From positions 186,001 through 250,000 of the forward strand of contig NZ_JAQZSJ010000005.1 in the NCBI RefSeq assembly GCF_029360585.1: a DNA stretch of 64,000 bases, given 5' to 3'. How positions within the stretch are numbered: position 1 is the first letter of the stretch; each line of letters starts with the position of its first letter. Shown piece by piece: positions 40,870 through 49,307 of this stretch. Source of the DNA: Cohnella caldifontis. GTDB lineage: Bacteria; Bacillota; Bacilli; Paenibacillales; Paenibacillaceae. The notes under the pieces are model-generated. The model saw nothing but the letters and a program-made list of their open reading frames with translations. It ran no database searches and was not told the DNA's origin. The translations under genes were made by a program, and so were the position numbers.

Positions 40870-41277
40870 CTACGAGTCCATGCGGAGCATGCGGAGCGTC
40901 GCCTTGACCTCCGGATGCCGTTCCTCAGCCTGCAAATCCTGCTTGAGCCGAGTCAGTCTGTTCAGCGTTTCTTCCTTTTTGGCGATTTCCCCGCGGATTT
41001 TATCCGATTTCTTCTCGATCGCCGCGAGAAAATCGTCTAAGGTGATCTGTCCGCTGCCGGAGCTGGTCAACGCCTTCTTGATTTCCTTCAGCGTGAATCC
41101 GCAGGATTTCGCGTTATGGATGAAGGCCAGCCGGTTCAATATTTCCTCCGAATAAAGCCGGTACCCGGACTCCGAACGGTCCGGGGGCGGAAGGAGTCCT
41201 TCTTCCTCGTAATATCGCAGCGTCTCGACATTCACGTTCGCCATTCTGGCGATCTGCCCGCGCAAATAACCCGCCAT
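40870..41277 (-). CDS. MerR-family transcriptional regulator
   Basis: 135 residues from ATG 41277 (GGAGGGG 5 bases upstream). N-terminal MerR winged helix: GQIARMANVNVETLRYYEEEGLLPPPDRSESGYRLYSEEILNRLAFI, then FTLKEIKKAL and a long C-terminal dimerisation coiled coil (about 80-125). The pair of metal-binding cysteines of mercury or copper sensors is absent; only one Cys (KSCGF) is present, so it more likely senses an organic ligand or redox state. Its stop is 2 bases from the hydrolase promoter, which carries the matching dyad. Confidence 0.87.
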   Translation of the reverse strand: MAGYLRGQIARMANVNVETLRYYEEEGLLPPPDRSESGYRLYSEEILNRLAFIHNAKSCGFTLKEIKKALTSSGSGQITLDDFLAAIEKKSDKIRGEIAKKEETLNRLTRLKQDLQAEERHPEVKATLRMLRMDS

Positions 41278-41370
41278 GGACACCCCTCCACCCGATTCCC
41301 TGATGCCATTTTAGCAGATTTTTCAAATCGCTTGAGGGCATATATGGAAGCGGTCGGCAGCAGGGGGACG

Positions 41371-42040
41371 AAACGTTACCGGATTCGGAGCAGGATTCGC
41401 TGGACAGCTTCGGGAGGGCGAAACGTTAACGGATTCGGAGCAGGATTCGCCGGACAGCTTCGGGAGGGCGAAACGTAAACGGATTCGGAGCAGGATTCGC
41501 CGGACAGCTTCGGGAGGGCGAGACGTTAACGGATTCGGAGCAGGATTCGCCGGACAGCTTCGGGAGGGCGAGACGTAAACGGATTCGGAGCAGGATTCGC
41601 CGGACAGCTTCGGGAGGGCGAAACGTTAACGGATTCGGAGCAGGATTCGCCGGACAGCTTCGGGAGGGCGAGACGTAAACGGATTCGGAGCAGGATTCGC
41701 CGGACAGCTTCGGGAGGGCGAAACGTTAACGGATTCGGAGCAGGATTCGCCGGACAGCTTCGGGAGGGCGAGACGTAAACGGATTCGGAGCAGGATTCGC
41801 CGGACAGCTTCGGGAGGGCGAAACGTTAACGGATTCGGAGCAGGATTCGCCGGACAGCTTCGGGAGGGCGAGACGTAAACGGATTCGGAGCAGGATTCGC
41901 CGGACAGCTTCGGGAGGGCGAAACGTTAACGGATTCGGAGCAGGATTCGCCGGACAGCTTCGGGAGGGCGAGACGTAAACGGATTCGGAGCAGGATTCGC
42001 CGGACAGCTTCGGGAGGGCGAAACGTTAACGGATTCGGAG
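41371..42040. repeat. 50-bp tandem array, 13.4 copies, with a 100-bp higher-order period
   Basis: Units begin every 50 bases from 41371 to 42021. Consensus parts: AAACGTTAACGGATTCGGAG, CAGGATTCGCCGGACAGCTT, CGGGAGGGCG. From about 41571 on, units alternate strictly between AGACGTAAAC and AAACGTTAAC at their start, so the recent amplification copied a 100-base dimer. No start-supported gene. The following 42041-42204 shows nothing recognisable. Confidence 0.97.
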
Positions 42041-42204
42041 TACGGTTCAGCCCCGGAAATGCCCGCGTTCGCTCCGTTCAAGGACTTCGGCGCTTATCCG
42101 CCCCGTTCAACCGTCGATCCCCGACCCCGATCCCGATCCGGCTTGGGCGTTTCCGGTCATGATGTGCAGCGAGGTTCGTTGTCATGAAGAACCAGCGGAT
42201 GACG

Positions 42205-42388
42205 CTAACGGACGCAGCGGCCGTTATTGGAGTGGATTGGGCGATGATTTCGATGTAACGGACACCGAGGCTCTTATTTCCGGAAATTCGGAGCCTACCA
42301 ACGTGAAATGAAGCGAATAAAGGCCGGTGTGTCCGTTAGAAACCATCGCACGGCATTGTTGGCGTAATAGCGTCTCTGGTGTCCGTTA
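42205..42388. repeat. 184-bp direct repeat, left copy, flanking the nuclease gene
   Basis: Begins CTAACGGAC..GGCCGTTA and ends GGTGTGTCCGTTAGAA..AATAGCGTCTCTGGTGTCCGTTA. It aligns over its full length with 43324-43507 on the other side of the gene; both copies span exactly 184 bases. TAACGGACA and its complement TGTCCGTTA recur at the ends. Confidence 0.88.
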
Positions 42389-42543
42389 AACTGAAGCGGA
42401 TCTTGCCAAAAGAGTGGCAAAGGATTACGATGAAAGCAACATATTTCGGCGTGAAGCACATGCCGCTTACGTGCGCGATCCGGTTCGAATCGGGGTCCAG
42501 CATGGAAGCGGCTGTTTTCATTTTCCGGGTGGAGGGTGCGAAG

Positions 42544-43257
42544 ATGGGCGCGTTCGAAAGTCTCTATGAGGATTGGCTGCGCAAGCAGATCGAGCAGGAC
42601 AATAATCCGCGCAGGAGGGAGTTGCTGAGGAAAGGGCTCGGCCACGCAACGGTGGAATACCTCCGTACTTGTTGGCATCCGACGATCGGGAACCTGGACC
42701 ACCTATATCCCGAGTGGGAGGTGCGGGATTTCAGCGGCCGTCTGCGGTATCTCGACATTGCCTATCTTCCGGGCGGAGTCCTTTACCTTCCAAGCGGAGC
42801 CGCCTATCATCCGGCTGAAGGCAAGGGCTGCGTCGAAATTCAAGGCTTCCGGTCGCACGCGAGAGATATCGAGGCGGCTCGCTTCAAAGATTTATGCATG
42901 AAACAAGCGATGCTGGCTTTGGACGATTGGCTCTTTCTTCCGGTCGCTTACCTTTCCATCGTGGAGGATCCGGAATTATGCAGACAACAGGTGCTCTCTT
43001 TTGTCGGGAAATTTCATTCCACGACCGTACCGTCGGGTTTGGGTTGGGCGGAGGCGGAAACGCTGAGGTTCGCGCGGCGTTTGCTCCGTCCCTTTACGCC
43101 CGGGGAATTGGCCCTTCATCTGCGGATTTCCGATCGGCACACCAGAAGGGTGCTGCATGAACTGGTGGAACGCAGCGCTCTGGTTGTGGCCGGCGGAAAA
43201 CAGAGATATCGAATCTACCAAATCGCGTGGGGAAGCCGAACGTATAGGTCGCGGTAG
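42544..43257 (+). CDS. Predicted PD-(D/E)XK-like nuclease with C-terminal winged helix
   Basis: 237 residues from ATG 42544, chosen because GGAGGG lies 7 bases upstream; the frame is open from 42379 but that part runs out of the direct repeat. Residues 25-150 resemble a DUF559/very-short-patch-like nuclease fold: YPEWEVRDFSGRLRYLDIAY with Asp71, then GCVEIQGFRSHARD with Glu98 and Gln100, then an alpha helix and DDWLFLPVAY strand. Residues about 172-230 form a winged-helix-like DNA-binding domain (FTPGELALHLRISDRHTRRVLHELVER). I recall similar lone proteins in Paenibacillus genomes with EIDGYGPH at this place; here Asp is replaced by Gln, so activity is uncertain. It is framed by 184-bp direct repeats and two tandem arrays. 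Family assignment is inference. Confidence 0.6.
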   Translation: MGAFESLYEDWLRKQIEQDNNPRRRELLRKGLGHATVEYLRTCWHPTIGNLDHLYPEWEVRDFSGRLRYLDIAYLPGGVLYLPSGAAYHPAEGKGCVEIQGFRSHARDIEAARFKDLCMKQAMLALDDWLFLPVAYLSIVEDPELCRQQVLSFVGKFHSTTVPSGLGWAEAETLRFARRLLRPFTPGELALHLRISDRHTRRVLHELVERSALVVAGGKQRYRIYQIAWGSRTYRSR

Positions 43258-43323
43258 CGTAATTGGAGGGGGTAGGGGGTCAATGTCGAGATCCTTCGAC
43301 ATGACATCTGGTCCGAATCTGAT

Positions 43324-43507
43324 CTAACGGACATGGCGGCCGTTAATGGAGGTCGAAGGCTTGCTTTCCCGATCTAACGGACAGCAGCGCGCTTATTTGG
43401 GGAATATTGAGCCTCTCCAACACGAAAAGTAGCGAATAAAGGCCGGTGTGTCCGTTAGAATCCGTCGAGCAGCATTTTTGGTGTAATAGCGTCTCTGGTG
43501 TCCGTTA
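43324..43507. repeat. 184-bp direct repeat, right copy, flanking the nuclease gene
   Basis: Same length and layout as 42205-42388; the last about 90 bases (AGCGAATAAAGGCCGGTGTG onward) are the best conserved. Its right end is the first TGTCCGTTAGAA of the tandem array. Confidence 0.88.
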
Positions 43508-44235
43508 GAACAAGAAGCGGCCACGAGAAGATTGAACTGTACAGCGTGTTGTGGCCAATGGCGTCACTGTTGTCCGTTAGAACAAGAAGCGGCCACGAGA
43601 AGATTGAACTGTACAGCGTGTTGTGGTCAATGGCGACTCTGGTGTCTGTTAGAAAGGAGCGGCACGAGAAGATAAAACTGTACAGCGTGTTGTGGTCAAT
43701 GGCGTCTCTGGTGTCCGTTAGAACAAGAAGCGGCCACGAGAAGATTGAACTGTACAGCGTGGTGTGGTCAATGGCGACTCTGGTGTCTGTTAGAAAGGAG
43801 CGGCACGAGAAGATAAAACTGTCCAGCGTGTTGTGGTCAATGGCGTCTCTGGTGTCCGTTAGAACAAGAAGCGGCCACGAGAAGATTGAACTGTACAGCG
43901 TGTTGAGGCCAATGGCGTCACTGTTGTCCGTTAGAACAAGAAGCGGCCACGAGAAGATTGAACTGTACAGCGTGTTGTGGCCAATGGCGTCACTGTTGTC
44001 CGTTAGAACAAGAAGCGGCCACGAGAAGATTGAACTGTACAGCGTGTTGCGGTCAATGGCGACTCTGGTGTCTGTTAGAAAGGAGCGGCACGAGAAGATT
44101 AAACTGTACAGCGTATTGTGGTCAATGGCGTCTCCGGTGTCCGTTAGAACAAGGAGCGGCCACGAGAAGATTGAACTGTACAGCGTATTGCGGCCAATAG
44201 CTTCCTGGGTGTCCGTCAGAACAAGGAGCGACAAG
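43501..44235. repeat. 72/69-bp tandem array before mutM, frame-preserving on both strands
   Basis: Unit starts (TCCGTTAG or TCTGTTAG) at 43501, 43573, 43645, 43714, 43786, 43855, 43927, 43999, 44071, 44140 and 44212: seven units of 72 bases and three of 69, plus an end fragment. The 69-base type differs by a 2-base and a 1-base deletion, so every unit is a multiple of three and one frame on each strand stays open (43498-44313 plus; 43455-44885 minus). No ribosome site starts either frame. Units contain GCGGCCACGAGAAG and TGTACAGCGTGTTGTGG. Confidence 0.95.
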
Positions 44236-44361
44236 AAAAAATGCAACTTCGCCGAGGATGGGAGCGGTTGGCAGGCGATCCGGGGAGGACAGCCGATGCT
44301 CGTTCCGCTATAATGGAACCATTCGCGAAATCTCGCAATCCAATCGAAGAAGGTGATCGGG

Positions 44362-45336
44362 ATGCCAGAATTGCCGGAGGTGGAGACGGTGCGCCGCACG
44401 CTCCAGACGCTGATCGCGGGAAAGACGATCCGCCGCGTTACGGCGACCCTCCCCCGCATTTTGCAAAAACCGGACGATCCCGACGTTTTCGCGGCGATGC
44501 TGGAGGGACGCACGTTCCAAGCGGTCGAGCGGCGAGGGAAGTTTCTGCGCCTGCTGCTGGACGGGCTGACGCTCGTTTCCCATTTGCGCATGGAGGGCCG
44601 GTACGGCTTATACCGGAATGATGAGCCGGTGGAGCCGCATACGCATGTCATTTTCCATTTTACGGACGGCACGGCCCTGCGGTACAAGGACGTACGGCAG
44701 TTCGGCACGATGCACCTGTTCGCCCCGGGGGAAGAATGGCGGTCGCCCCCGCTGAATAAACTGGGAATAGAACCGCTGTCGGACGAGTTCACGCCGGAAG
44801 CGTTGGTCCGCGCGCTCGGACGGCGGACGACCAAGATCAAACCCCTGCTGCTGAACCAGGAAATCATCGTAGGTTTGGGAAACATCTACGTGGACGAAGC
44901 CCTTCATACGGCCGGCATTCATCCCGAACGAACCGCGGATTCATTGAACGATAAGGAAAAAACGCGGCTGCACCGCGCCATCGTCGAGACGCTGGAAGCG
45001 GCCGTGGAAGCCGGCGGCTCCTCCGTGAAGTCCTACGTCAACGGACAGGGCGAAATGGGCATGTTCCAGCATCGGCTGAAAGCCTATGGCCGTACCGGGG
45101 AACCTTGCGAGACGTGCGGAACGCCGATCGAGAAATCGGTCGTCGGCGGACGCGGCACGCATGTATGCCCGAACTGCCAGCCGGGACCGTCGGCTTCCCG
45201 CCGTCCGGCCCGGCAACGCCGCGCGGACGGGGCCGTTTCCGGAGCGAAGCAAACGGCCTCAAACGCCGTGAAACGGCGGTTGGACGGCAAGGCCGCGCGT
45301 CCATCGGCCGCAACGCGCTCTCCGAAGTCGCGATAA
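44362..45336 (+). CDS. mutM: Formamidopyrimidine-DNA glycosylase (MutM/Fpg)
   Basis: 324 residues from ATG 44362, so that the mature protein begins PELPEVETV with the catalytic Pro and Glu; GAAGGTGAT precedes it. Removes 8-oxoguanine and formamidopyrimidines and nicks the strand. Other marks: catalytic Lys in VERRGKFL, helix-two-turn-helix with NQEIIVGLGNIYVDEAL, and the C-terminal zinc finger CETC...CPNC. The family normally ends within about 5 residues of the zinc finger (about 274 residues); here about 50 more residues follow, rich in Arg, Ala, Ser and Lys. Gene order polA-mutM-ytaF-coaE is ancestral in Bacillales, interrupted here by the 7.6 kb between polA and mutM. Confidence 0.95.
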   Translation: MPELPEVETVRRTLQTLIAGKTIRRVTATLPRILQKPDDPDVFAAMLEGRTFQAVERRGKFLRLLLDGLTLVSHLRMEGRYGLYRNDEPVEPHTHVIFHFTDGTALRYKDVRQFGTMHLFAPGEEWRSPPLNKLGIEPLSDEFTPEALVRALGRRTTKIKPLLLNQEIIVGLGNIYVDEALHTAGIHPERTADSLNDKEKTRLHRAIVETLEAAVEAGGSSVKSYVNGQGEMGMFQHRLKAYGRTGEPCETCGTPIEKSVVGGRGTHVCPNCQPGPSASRRPARQRRADGAVSGAKQTASNAVKRRLDGKAARPSAATRSPKSR

Positions 45337-45361
45337 AACGGGGCATCCGCCCGACTCCCTG

Positions 45362-45369
45362 CATAGGAT
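45362..45369 (+). promoter_or_regulatory. CATAGGAT element, putative sporulation-type -10, before ytaF
   Basis: CTCCCTGCATAGGATGG lies 38 bases before the ytaF ATG, matching the elements at 19051 and 61726. Confidence 0.42.
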
Positions 45370-45399
45370 GGTTCAGAACATCATCCGGGGGGAGAAGGC

Positions 45400-46113
45400 A
45401 TGCTGGCATCGTTTGCTTCGCTGATCCTGTTGTCGTTCGCCGTCAGTCTCGACGGCTTCGGGGTCGGCATGACTTACGGCATACGCAAAATCCGGATCCC
45501 TGCGAAGTCGGTGGCCATCATCGCGTGCTGCTCCGGCTTGGTGATCCTGCTGTCCATGGTGGCCGGGCGGCTGCTGACGCGGTGGATGCCGCCGGCAGGC
45601 GCTTCCGCGGCGGGCGCCGTGATCCTGATCGCGATCGGCATCTGGGCGCTCGTGCAGTTTCTTCGCGGAGACGACGCGGACGAGAGACCGGACGCCTCCG
45701 CCCGCGGCCTCAGCCCGGAAGCGGCATCGGCCGCCGAGTCCCGCCGGCGCGGGCCGGAAGGGTCGGCCAGCCGGGAAGTCTGGTCGCTGGAAATCCGCCA
45801 GTGGGGCATCATCGTCCAGATCTTGAGAACCCCGTCCGCCGCCGATATGGACCGCTCCGGCACGATCACCGCGGGCGAAGCGTTCCTGCTCGGCACCGCC
45901 CTCTCGCTGGACGCTTTCGGAGCGGGGATCGGGGCGGCCATGATCGGATATCCCGCGCTGCTGACCGCCGCGGTAATCGCGGCCGCCAGCGGTTCCTTCC
46001 TCTGGCTCGGCACGCGGGTAGGCTTCCGGGTGGCCGGTTGGAGATGGGTGCGGCAGCTGACGCTGCTGCCCGGGATCATCCTGATCGCGATCGGTTTGCT
46101 TAAATTGTTGTAG
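45400..46113 (+). CDS. ytaF: Sporulation membrane protein YtaF (MntP-like)
   Basis: 237 residues from ATG 45400 with GGGGGGAGAAGG upstream. Two halves with the MntP-type signature repeated: FAVSLDGFGVGMTYGI near residue 13 and ALSLDAFGAGIGAAM near residue 168, each with a membrane Asp, separated by a polar loop (about 85-140). Six hydrophobic segments. Known in Bacillus as a sporulation membrane protein of unknown transport function, possibly cation export. A CATAGGAT element upstream fits sporulation control. Followed by coaE 13 bases later. Confidence 0.9.
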   Translation: MLASFASLILLSFAVSLDGFGVGMTYGIRKIRIPAKSVAIIACCSGLVILLSMVAGRLLTRWMPPAGASAAGAVILIAIGIWALVQFLRGDDADERPDASARGLSPEAASAAESRRRGPEGSASREVWSLEIRQWGIIVQILRTPSAADMDRSGTITAGEAFLLGTALSLDAFGAGIGAAMIGYPALLTAAVIAAASGSFLWLGTRVGFRVAGWRWVRQLTLLPGIILIAIGLLKLL

Positions 46114-46126
46114 AAGGATGAGGACC

Positions 46127-46723
46127 ATGAATATCGGACTGACCGGGGGGATCGCTGCCGGCAAAAGCACCGTGGCGGATCTCCTCGTGCGGAAGGGAGC
46201 CCTGCTCGTCGACCTCGACCGGATTGCCCGGGAAATCGTCGAGCCGGGCCAGCCCGCTTTGGAACGGATCGCCGAGCGCTTCGGACAAGCCGTCCTGCAA
46301 GCGGACGGAACGCTGGACCGCAAGAAGCTGGGGGCGATGGTCTTCGCCGATCCGGACAAGCGCAAGGCGCTCGAACAGATCACGCATCCCGCGATCCGGG
46401 CCGTGATGAAAGAACGGATGGAGGCGAACCGCCTCGCCGCGCCCGACCGTCTGACCGTCGTCGACGTTCCTCTTTTGTACGAATCCGGCCTGGCCTCCTA
46501 TTTCGAGAAAGTGCTGGTCGTTTACGTGCCGCGCCGCACGCAGCTGGAACGCCTGATCGCCCGGGACAAGCTCTCTCCGGAGGAAGCCGAGATACGGCTG
46601 AACGCCCAAATGGATATCGAAGAGAAGAAGAAGCGGGCCGACTACGTGATCGACAACGGCGGAAGCTTGGAGGAGACGGAGCGGCAGGTAGACGCGTTTT
46701 GGCGGGAAATGGGGCTCGCATGA
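46127..46723 (+). CDS. coaE: Dephospho-CoA kinase
   Basis: 198 residues from ATG 46127 (AGAAGGA 9-10 bases upstream; ATG 46118 touches the site). Last step of coenzyme A synthesis. P-loop GLTGGIAAGKST, LVDLDRIAREIVEPG, ITHPAIR, and VDVPLLYESG followed by YVPRRTQLERLIARD and AEIRLNAQMDIEEKKKRADYVIDN. Its TGA overlaps the ATG of the lytic transglycosylase. Confidence 0.95.
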   Translation: MNIGLTGGIAAGKSTVADLLVRKGALLVDLDRIAREIVEPGQPALERIAERFGQAVLQADGTLDRKKLGAMVFADPDKRKALEQITHPAIRAVMKERMEANRLAAPDRLTVVDVPLLYESGLASYFEKVLVVYVPRRTQLERLIARDKLSPEEAEIRLNAQMDIEEKKKRADYVIDNGGSLEETERQVDAFWREMGLA

Positions 46724-47301
46724 GCGCGAAGAAGAAACCGAAGGGGAAGCGAAAGCGCTGGTTTCTGTTGGTATTGGTCGCGGTTCTCGCCGGCTTGTTC
46801 ATCCGGTCCGATTGGATCGGCCGGTTGATCTATCCGATTTCCCACGCGGAATCCATCAAGCTGTACGCCGGCCAATACGGGCAGGATCCGCTGCTGATCG
46901 CGGCGATTATCCGGGTGGAATCCAATTTTAAGGAAGACGCCGTCTCGCGCAAGGGAGCGGTCGGCATCATGCAAATCATGCCGGATACGGCCGAATGGAT
47001 TTTGAAGCAGGAGAAGTTCGGGGATTTGACGATCGAAAAAGCCGGAAGCCGGGCGGACGCCGGAATCCGGCTCGGCACTTGGTACGTCAGCGAGCTCAGC
47101 CGCCAATTCGAAGGCAACCTGCCGGTCGTGCTCGCCGCTTACAACGCCGGTCCCACCCGGGTGAGACAATGGCTGAACGACCGGGTATGGGACGGCAAAG
47201 AACAAACCGTGCGCGACATTCCGTACGGAGAAACTAGACATTACGTCCAGCGTGTGTTGTATTATTATAAGAAGTATTCCGAGCTTTACGAGCATCTTTG
47301 A
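46720..47301 (+). CDS. Membrane-anchored lytic transglycosylase (SLT domain)
   Basis: 193 residues from ATG 46720, overlapping the coaE stop (ATGA). A basic N-terminus (KKKPKGKRKR) and one transmembrane helix (about 15-30) anchor it facing outward. The SLT fold (about 45-185) has the catalytic Glu in IIRVESNF, then AVSRKGAVGIMQIMPDTAEWI, GIRLGTWYVSEL, LAAYNAGPTRVRQW and ETRHYVQRVLYYYKKY. It cleaves peptidoglycan glycan strands. Position after coaE is typical for Bacillales. Confidence 0.92.
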   Translation: MSAKKKPKGKRKRWFLLVLVAVLAGLFIRSDWIGRLIYPISHAESIKLYAGQYGQDPLLIAAIIRVESNFKEDAVSRKGAVGIMQIMPDTAEWILKQEKFGDLTIEKAGSRADAGIRLGTWYVSELSRQFEGNLPVVLAAYNAGPTRVRQWLNDRVWDGKEQTVRDIPYGETRHYVQRVLYYYKKYSELYEHL

Positions 47302-47310
47302 CGGAAACGT

Positions 47311-47349
47311 AAAAAGGAAGCCCTGAAGCGGTTGCCGCTTCAAAGCTCC
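47311..47349 (-). terminator. Terminator of the ssp gene
   Basis: TGAAGCGG (47324-47331) pairs with CCGCTTCA (47335-47342), extended outward; the minus-strand side ends in TTTTT (47315-47311). It may also end the coaE/SLT transcript. Confidence 0.78.
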
Positions 47350-47374
47350 CCATTTATTTCATTCCGATTGCGGA

Positions 47375-47608
47375 TTAACGGCCGGCGCCGCCGAATTGGC
47401 CCGCGAGCTGCTGCTCGGCGATTTGGACCAACTGACGGGTGATGTTACCCCCGATGCGGCCTGCGTCTTTCGTCAGGATGTCACCATGGTAGCCGTCTTG
47501 CGAAAGAGCGATGCCAAGAGACTGAGCAACCTCGAATTTCAATTGATCCAACGCTTGGTTCGCTTGGGGAACCACGAGTTGATTGCTATTGCGATTGCGG
47601 CTGGACAT
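47375..47608 (-). CDS. ssp: Alpha/beta-type small acid-soluble spore protein
   Basis: 77 residues from ATG 47608, preceded by AAGGAGGTGA, a very strong ribosome site. Binds and protects DNA in the spore and is degraded at germination. Family marks: QLVVPQANQALDQLKFEVAQSLGI, containing the GPR protease site after Glu in KFEVA, and the second block GDILTKDAGRIGGNITRQLVQIAEQQL. The presence of this gene shows the organism makes endospores. It is inserted between the SLT gene and nrdR on the opposite strand. Confidence 0.95.
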   Translation of the reverse strand: MSSRNRNSNQLVVPQANQALDQLKFEVAQSLGIALSQDGYHGDILTKDAGRIGGNITRQLVQIAEQQLAGQFGGAGR

Positions 47609-47729
47609 GTTGTTCACCTCCTTGCGGTTGGTAATCGTATTGTGTCCGTTTGCGAGGTTTTCATGACAGGGAAGGCTTGGAAAACCAAATATTTTTCGAG
47701 CCCCCGTGCCGAAAGGAGCTTCACCCGCC

Positions 47730-48191
47730 ATGAAATGCCCTTATTGCGACTATAACGGAACCAAAGTGCTGGATTCCCGGCCGGCCAACGACAACAAGTC
47801 GATCCGCCGACGGAGGGAATGCGAGAAGTGCAGCCGCCGTTTCACCACGTTCGAGACGGTGGAGGAAACGCCTTTGGTCGTCGTCAAAAAGGACGGCAGC
47901 CGGGAAGAATTCAGCCGGGACAAAATTTTGCGAGGTCTGCTTCGCGCATGCGAGAAAAGACCGGTATCCGTCGAGCAATTGGAAGTCATCGTGTCCGAGG
48001 TGGAGCGCGAGGTGCGGAACACCGCCGTGGCCGAGGTGGAAAGCGGCGTGATCGGAGAGCTCGTCATGCAGATGCTGTATCCGGTCGACGAGGTGGCGTA
48101 CGTGCGCTTTGCATCCGTGTACCGGCAGTTCCGGGACATCAACATGTTCCTGAAGGAATTGAACGGCCTGATGAACAAGCACGGCATGTAA
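47730..48191 (+). CDS. nrdR: Transcriptional repressor NrdR
   Basis: 153 residues from ATG 47730 (AAAGGAG 11 bases upstream). Zinc ribbon CPYC...CEKCSRRF (residues 3-35) followed by the ATP-cone (about 49-139: [31 protein letters not shown]). Senses ATP/dATP and represses ribonucleotide reductase genes. Ends [18 protein letters not shown]. Confidence 0.95.
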   Translation: MKCPYCDYNGTKVLDSRPANDNKSIRRRRECEKCSRRFTTFETVEETPLVVVKKDGSREEFSRDKILRGLLRACEKRPVSVEQLEVIVSEVEREVRNTAVAEVESGVIGELVMQMLYPVDEVAYVRFASVYRQFRDINMFLKELNGLMNKHGM

Positions 48192-48276
48192 CGCTCCGAC
48201 CGGTAGCTTATGCGGCGCCGGGGGGTTCTATTCGAGGTTGGCGAAGGGATTTTGAAGCGGTAAAGGGGGCGGCAAA

Positions 48277-49293
48277 ATGGCGACGGAACAGGAGATGCGC
48301 GACCGATTCGGCCGTCCCCTGAAGGATTTGCGGGTATCGGTGACGGACCGGTGCAATTTCCGCTGCGGCTATTGCATGCCGGAGGAAATTTTCGGTCCGG
48401 ATTATCCTTTTATGGAAAAAAGCCGCATTTTGACGTTCGCGGAAATCGTCCGGCTGGTCCGTCTGTTTACGGCGCTCGGCGTCGACAAGGTTCGGATTAC
48501 CGGAGGAGAACCGCTGCTGCGCCCCAAACTGCCGGAGTTGATCGCGGACCTGCGGACCAACGAGGCGGTGCGGGACATCGCCCTGACCACGAACGGTTCC
48601 TTGCTGGCCAGACAGGCGCGGGATCTTAAATCCGCGGGGCTGGACCGGGTGACCGTCAGTCTGGACAGCTTGGACGACGAACGGTTCGGCCGGATGAACG
48701 GGAGAGGATTCCCCGTCACGTCCGTGCTGGAAGGAATCGAGAAGGCGATCCGCGCGGGGCTGGGCGTGAAAATCAACATGGTCGTCCAACGGGGCGTCAA
48801 CGACCAGGACATTTTGCCCATGGCACGGTATTTCAAAGAGAAAAAACTCGAATTGCGTTTCATCGAGTTCATGGACGTCGGCAACACGAACGGCTGGCGA
48901 ATGGATTCCGTCGTGCCGAGCCGGGAAATCATCGCGCGGCTCGCGGAGGAGCTGCCGCTCGTTCCGTCCGAGAAGCTTCGGTTCGGCGAAGTCGCCGAAG
49001 CGTACCATTACGTGGACGACGGAACGAAAGTCGGCTTTATATCGTCCGTTACCCAGGCATTCTGCTCGACCTGCACGCGTTCCCGGCTGTCGGCGGACGG
49101 CAAGCTGTACACCTGCTTGTTCTCGGGAAACGGTACGGATTTGAGGGAGCCGATGCGCGGAGGAGCAAGCGATGAAGAACTGCTGGACAAGATTCGGGAC
49201 GTATGGCGGAACCGGGAAGACCGCTATTCCGAAATCCGGGGAGCGAATACGGCTTCCGTCCGGAAAATCGAAATGTCCCAAATCGGCGGCTGA
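48277..49293 (+). CDS. moaA: GTP 3',8-cyclase MoaA (molybdopterin synthesis)
   Basis: 338 residues. Radical-SAM enzyme for the first step of molybdenum cofactor synthesis. N-terminal cluster motif [11 protein letters not shown]-site [32 protein letters not shown], and the C-terminal second cluster [20 protein letters not shown]. The end SQIGG retains the essential C-terminal Gly-Gly. No other moa gene is adjacent. ATG 48277 follows GGGGGCGG, a modest site. A terminator overlaps its stop. Confidence 0.95.
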   Translation: MATEQEMRDRFGRPLKDLRVSVTDRCNFRCGYCMPEEIFGPDYPFMEKSRILTFAEIVRLVRLFTALGVDKVRITGGEPLLRPKLPELIADLRTNEAVRDIALTTNGSLLARQARDLKSAGLDRVTVSLDSLDDERFGRMNGRGFPVTSVLEGIEKAIRAGLGVKINMVVQRGVNDQDILPMARYFKEKKLELRFIEFMDVGNTNGWRMDSVVPSREIIARLAEELPLVPSEKLRFGEVAEAYHYVDDGTKVGFISSVTQAFCSTCTRSRLSADGKLYTCLFSGNGTDLREPMRGGASDEELLDKIRDVWRNREDRYSEIRGANTASVRKIEMSQIGG

Positions 49294-49307
49294 CCGCCGG
49301 TTTTATT
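49284..49307 (+). terminator. Short terminator overlapping the moaA stop
   Basis: CGGCGG (49284-49289), loop CTGA, CCGCCG (49294-49299), then GTTTTATT. The gap to the convergent LacI gene is only 9 bases. Confidence 0.6.

Noticed and set aside
42544..43257. Transposase or RAYT-type relaxase
   Set aside because: No HUH pair with catalytic Tyr, no DDE pattern, no target-site duplication or terminal inverted repeats of an insertion sequence; the D-ExQ layout fits a restriction-like nuclease better.
41371..44235. CRISPR array
   Set aside because: Units repeat along their whole length with no unique spacers, unit sizes are 50, 69 and 72 bases, and no cas gene is nearby.
43498..44313. 271-codon plus-strand repeat protein
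   Set aside because: No ribosome site, frame is open on both strands only because the repeat unit is a multiple of three, and the sequence resembles no family. Kept as a finding, not as a gene.
43455..44885. 476-codon minus-strand reading frame
   Set aside because: It runs through the repeat array and then antisense to mutM; no start signal.
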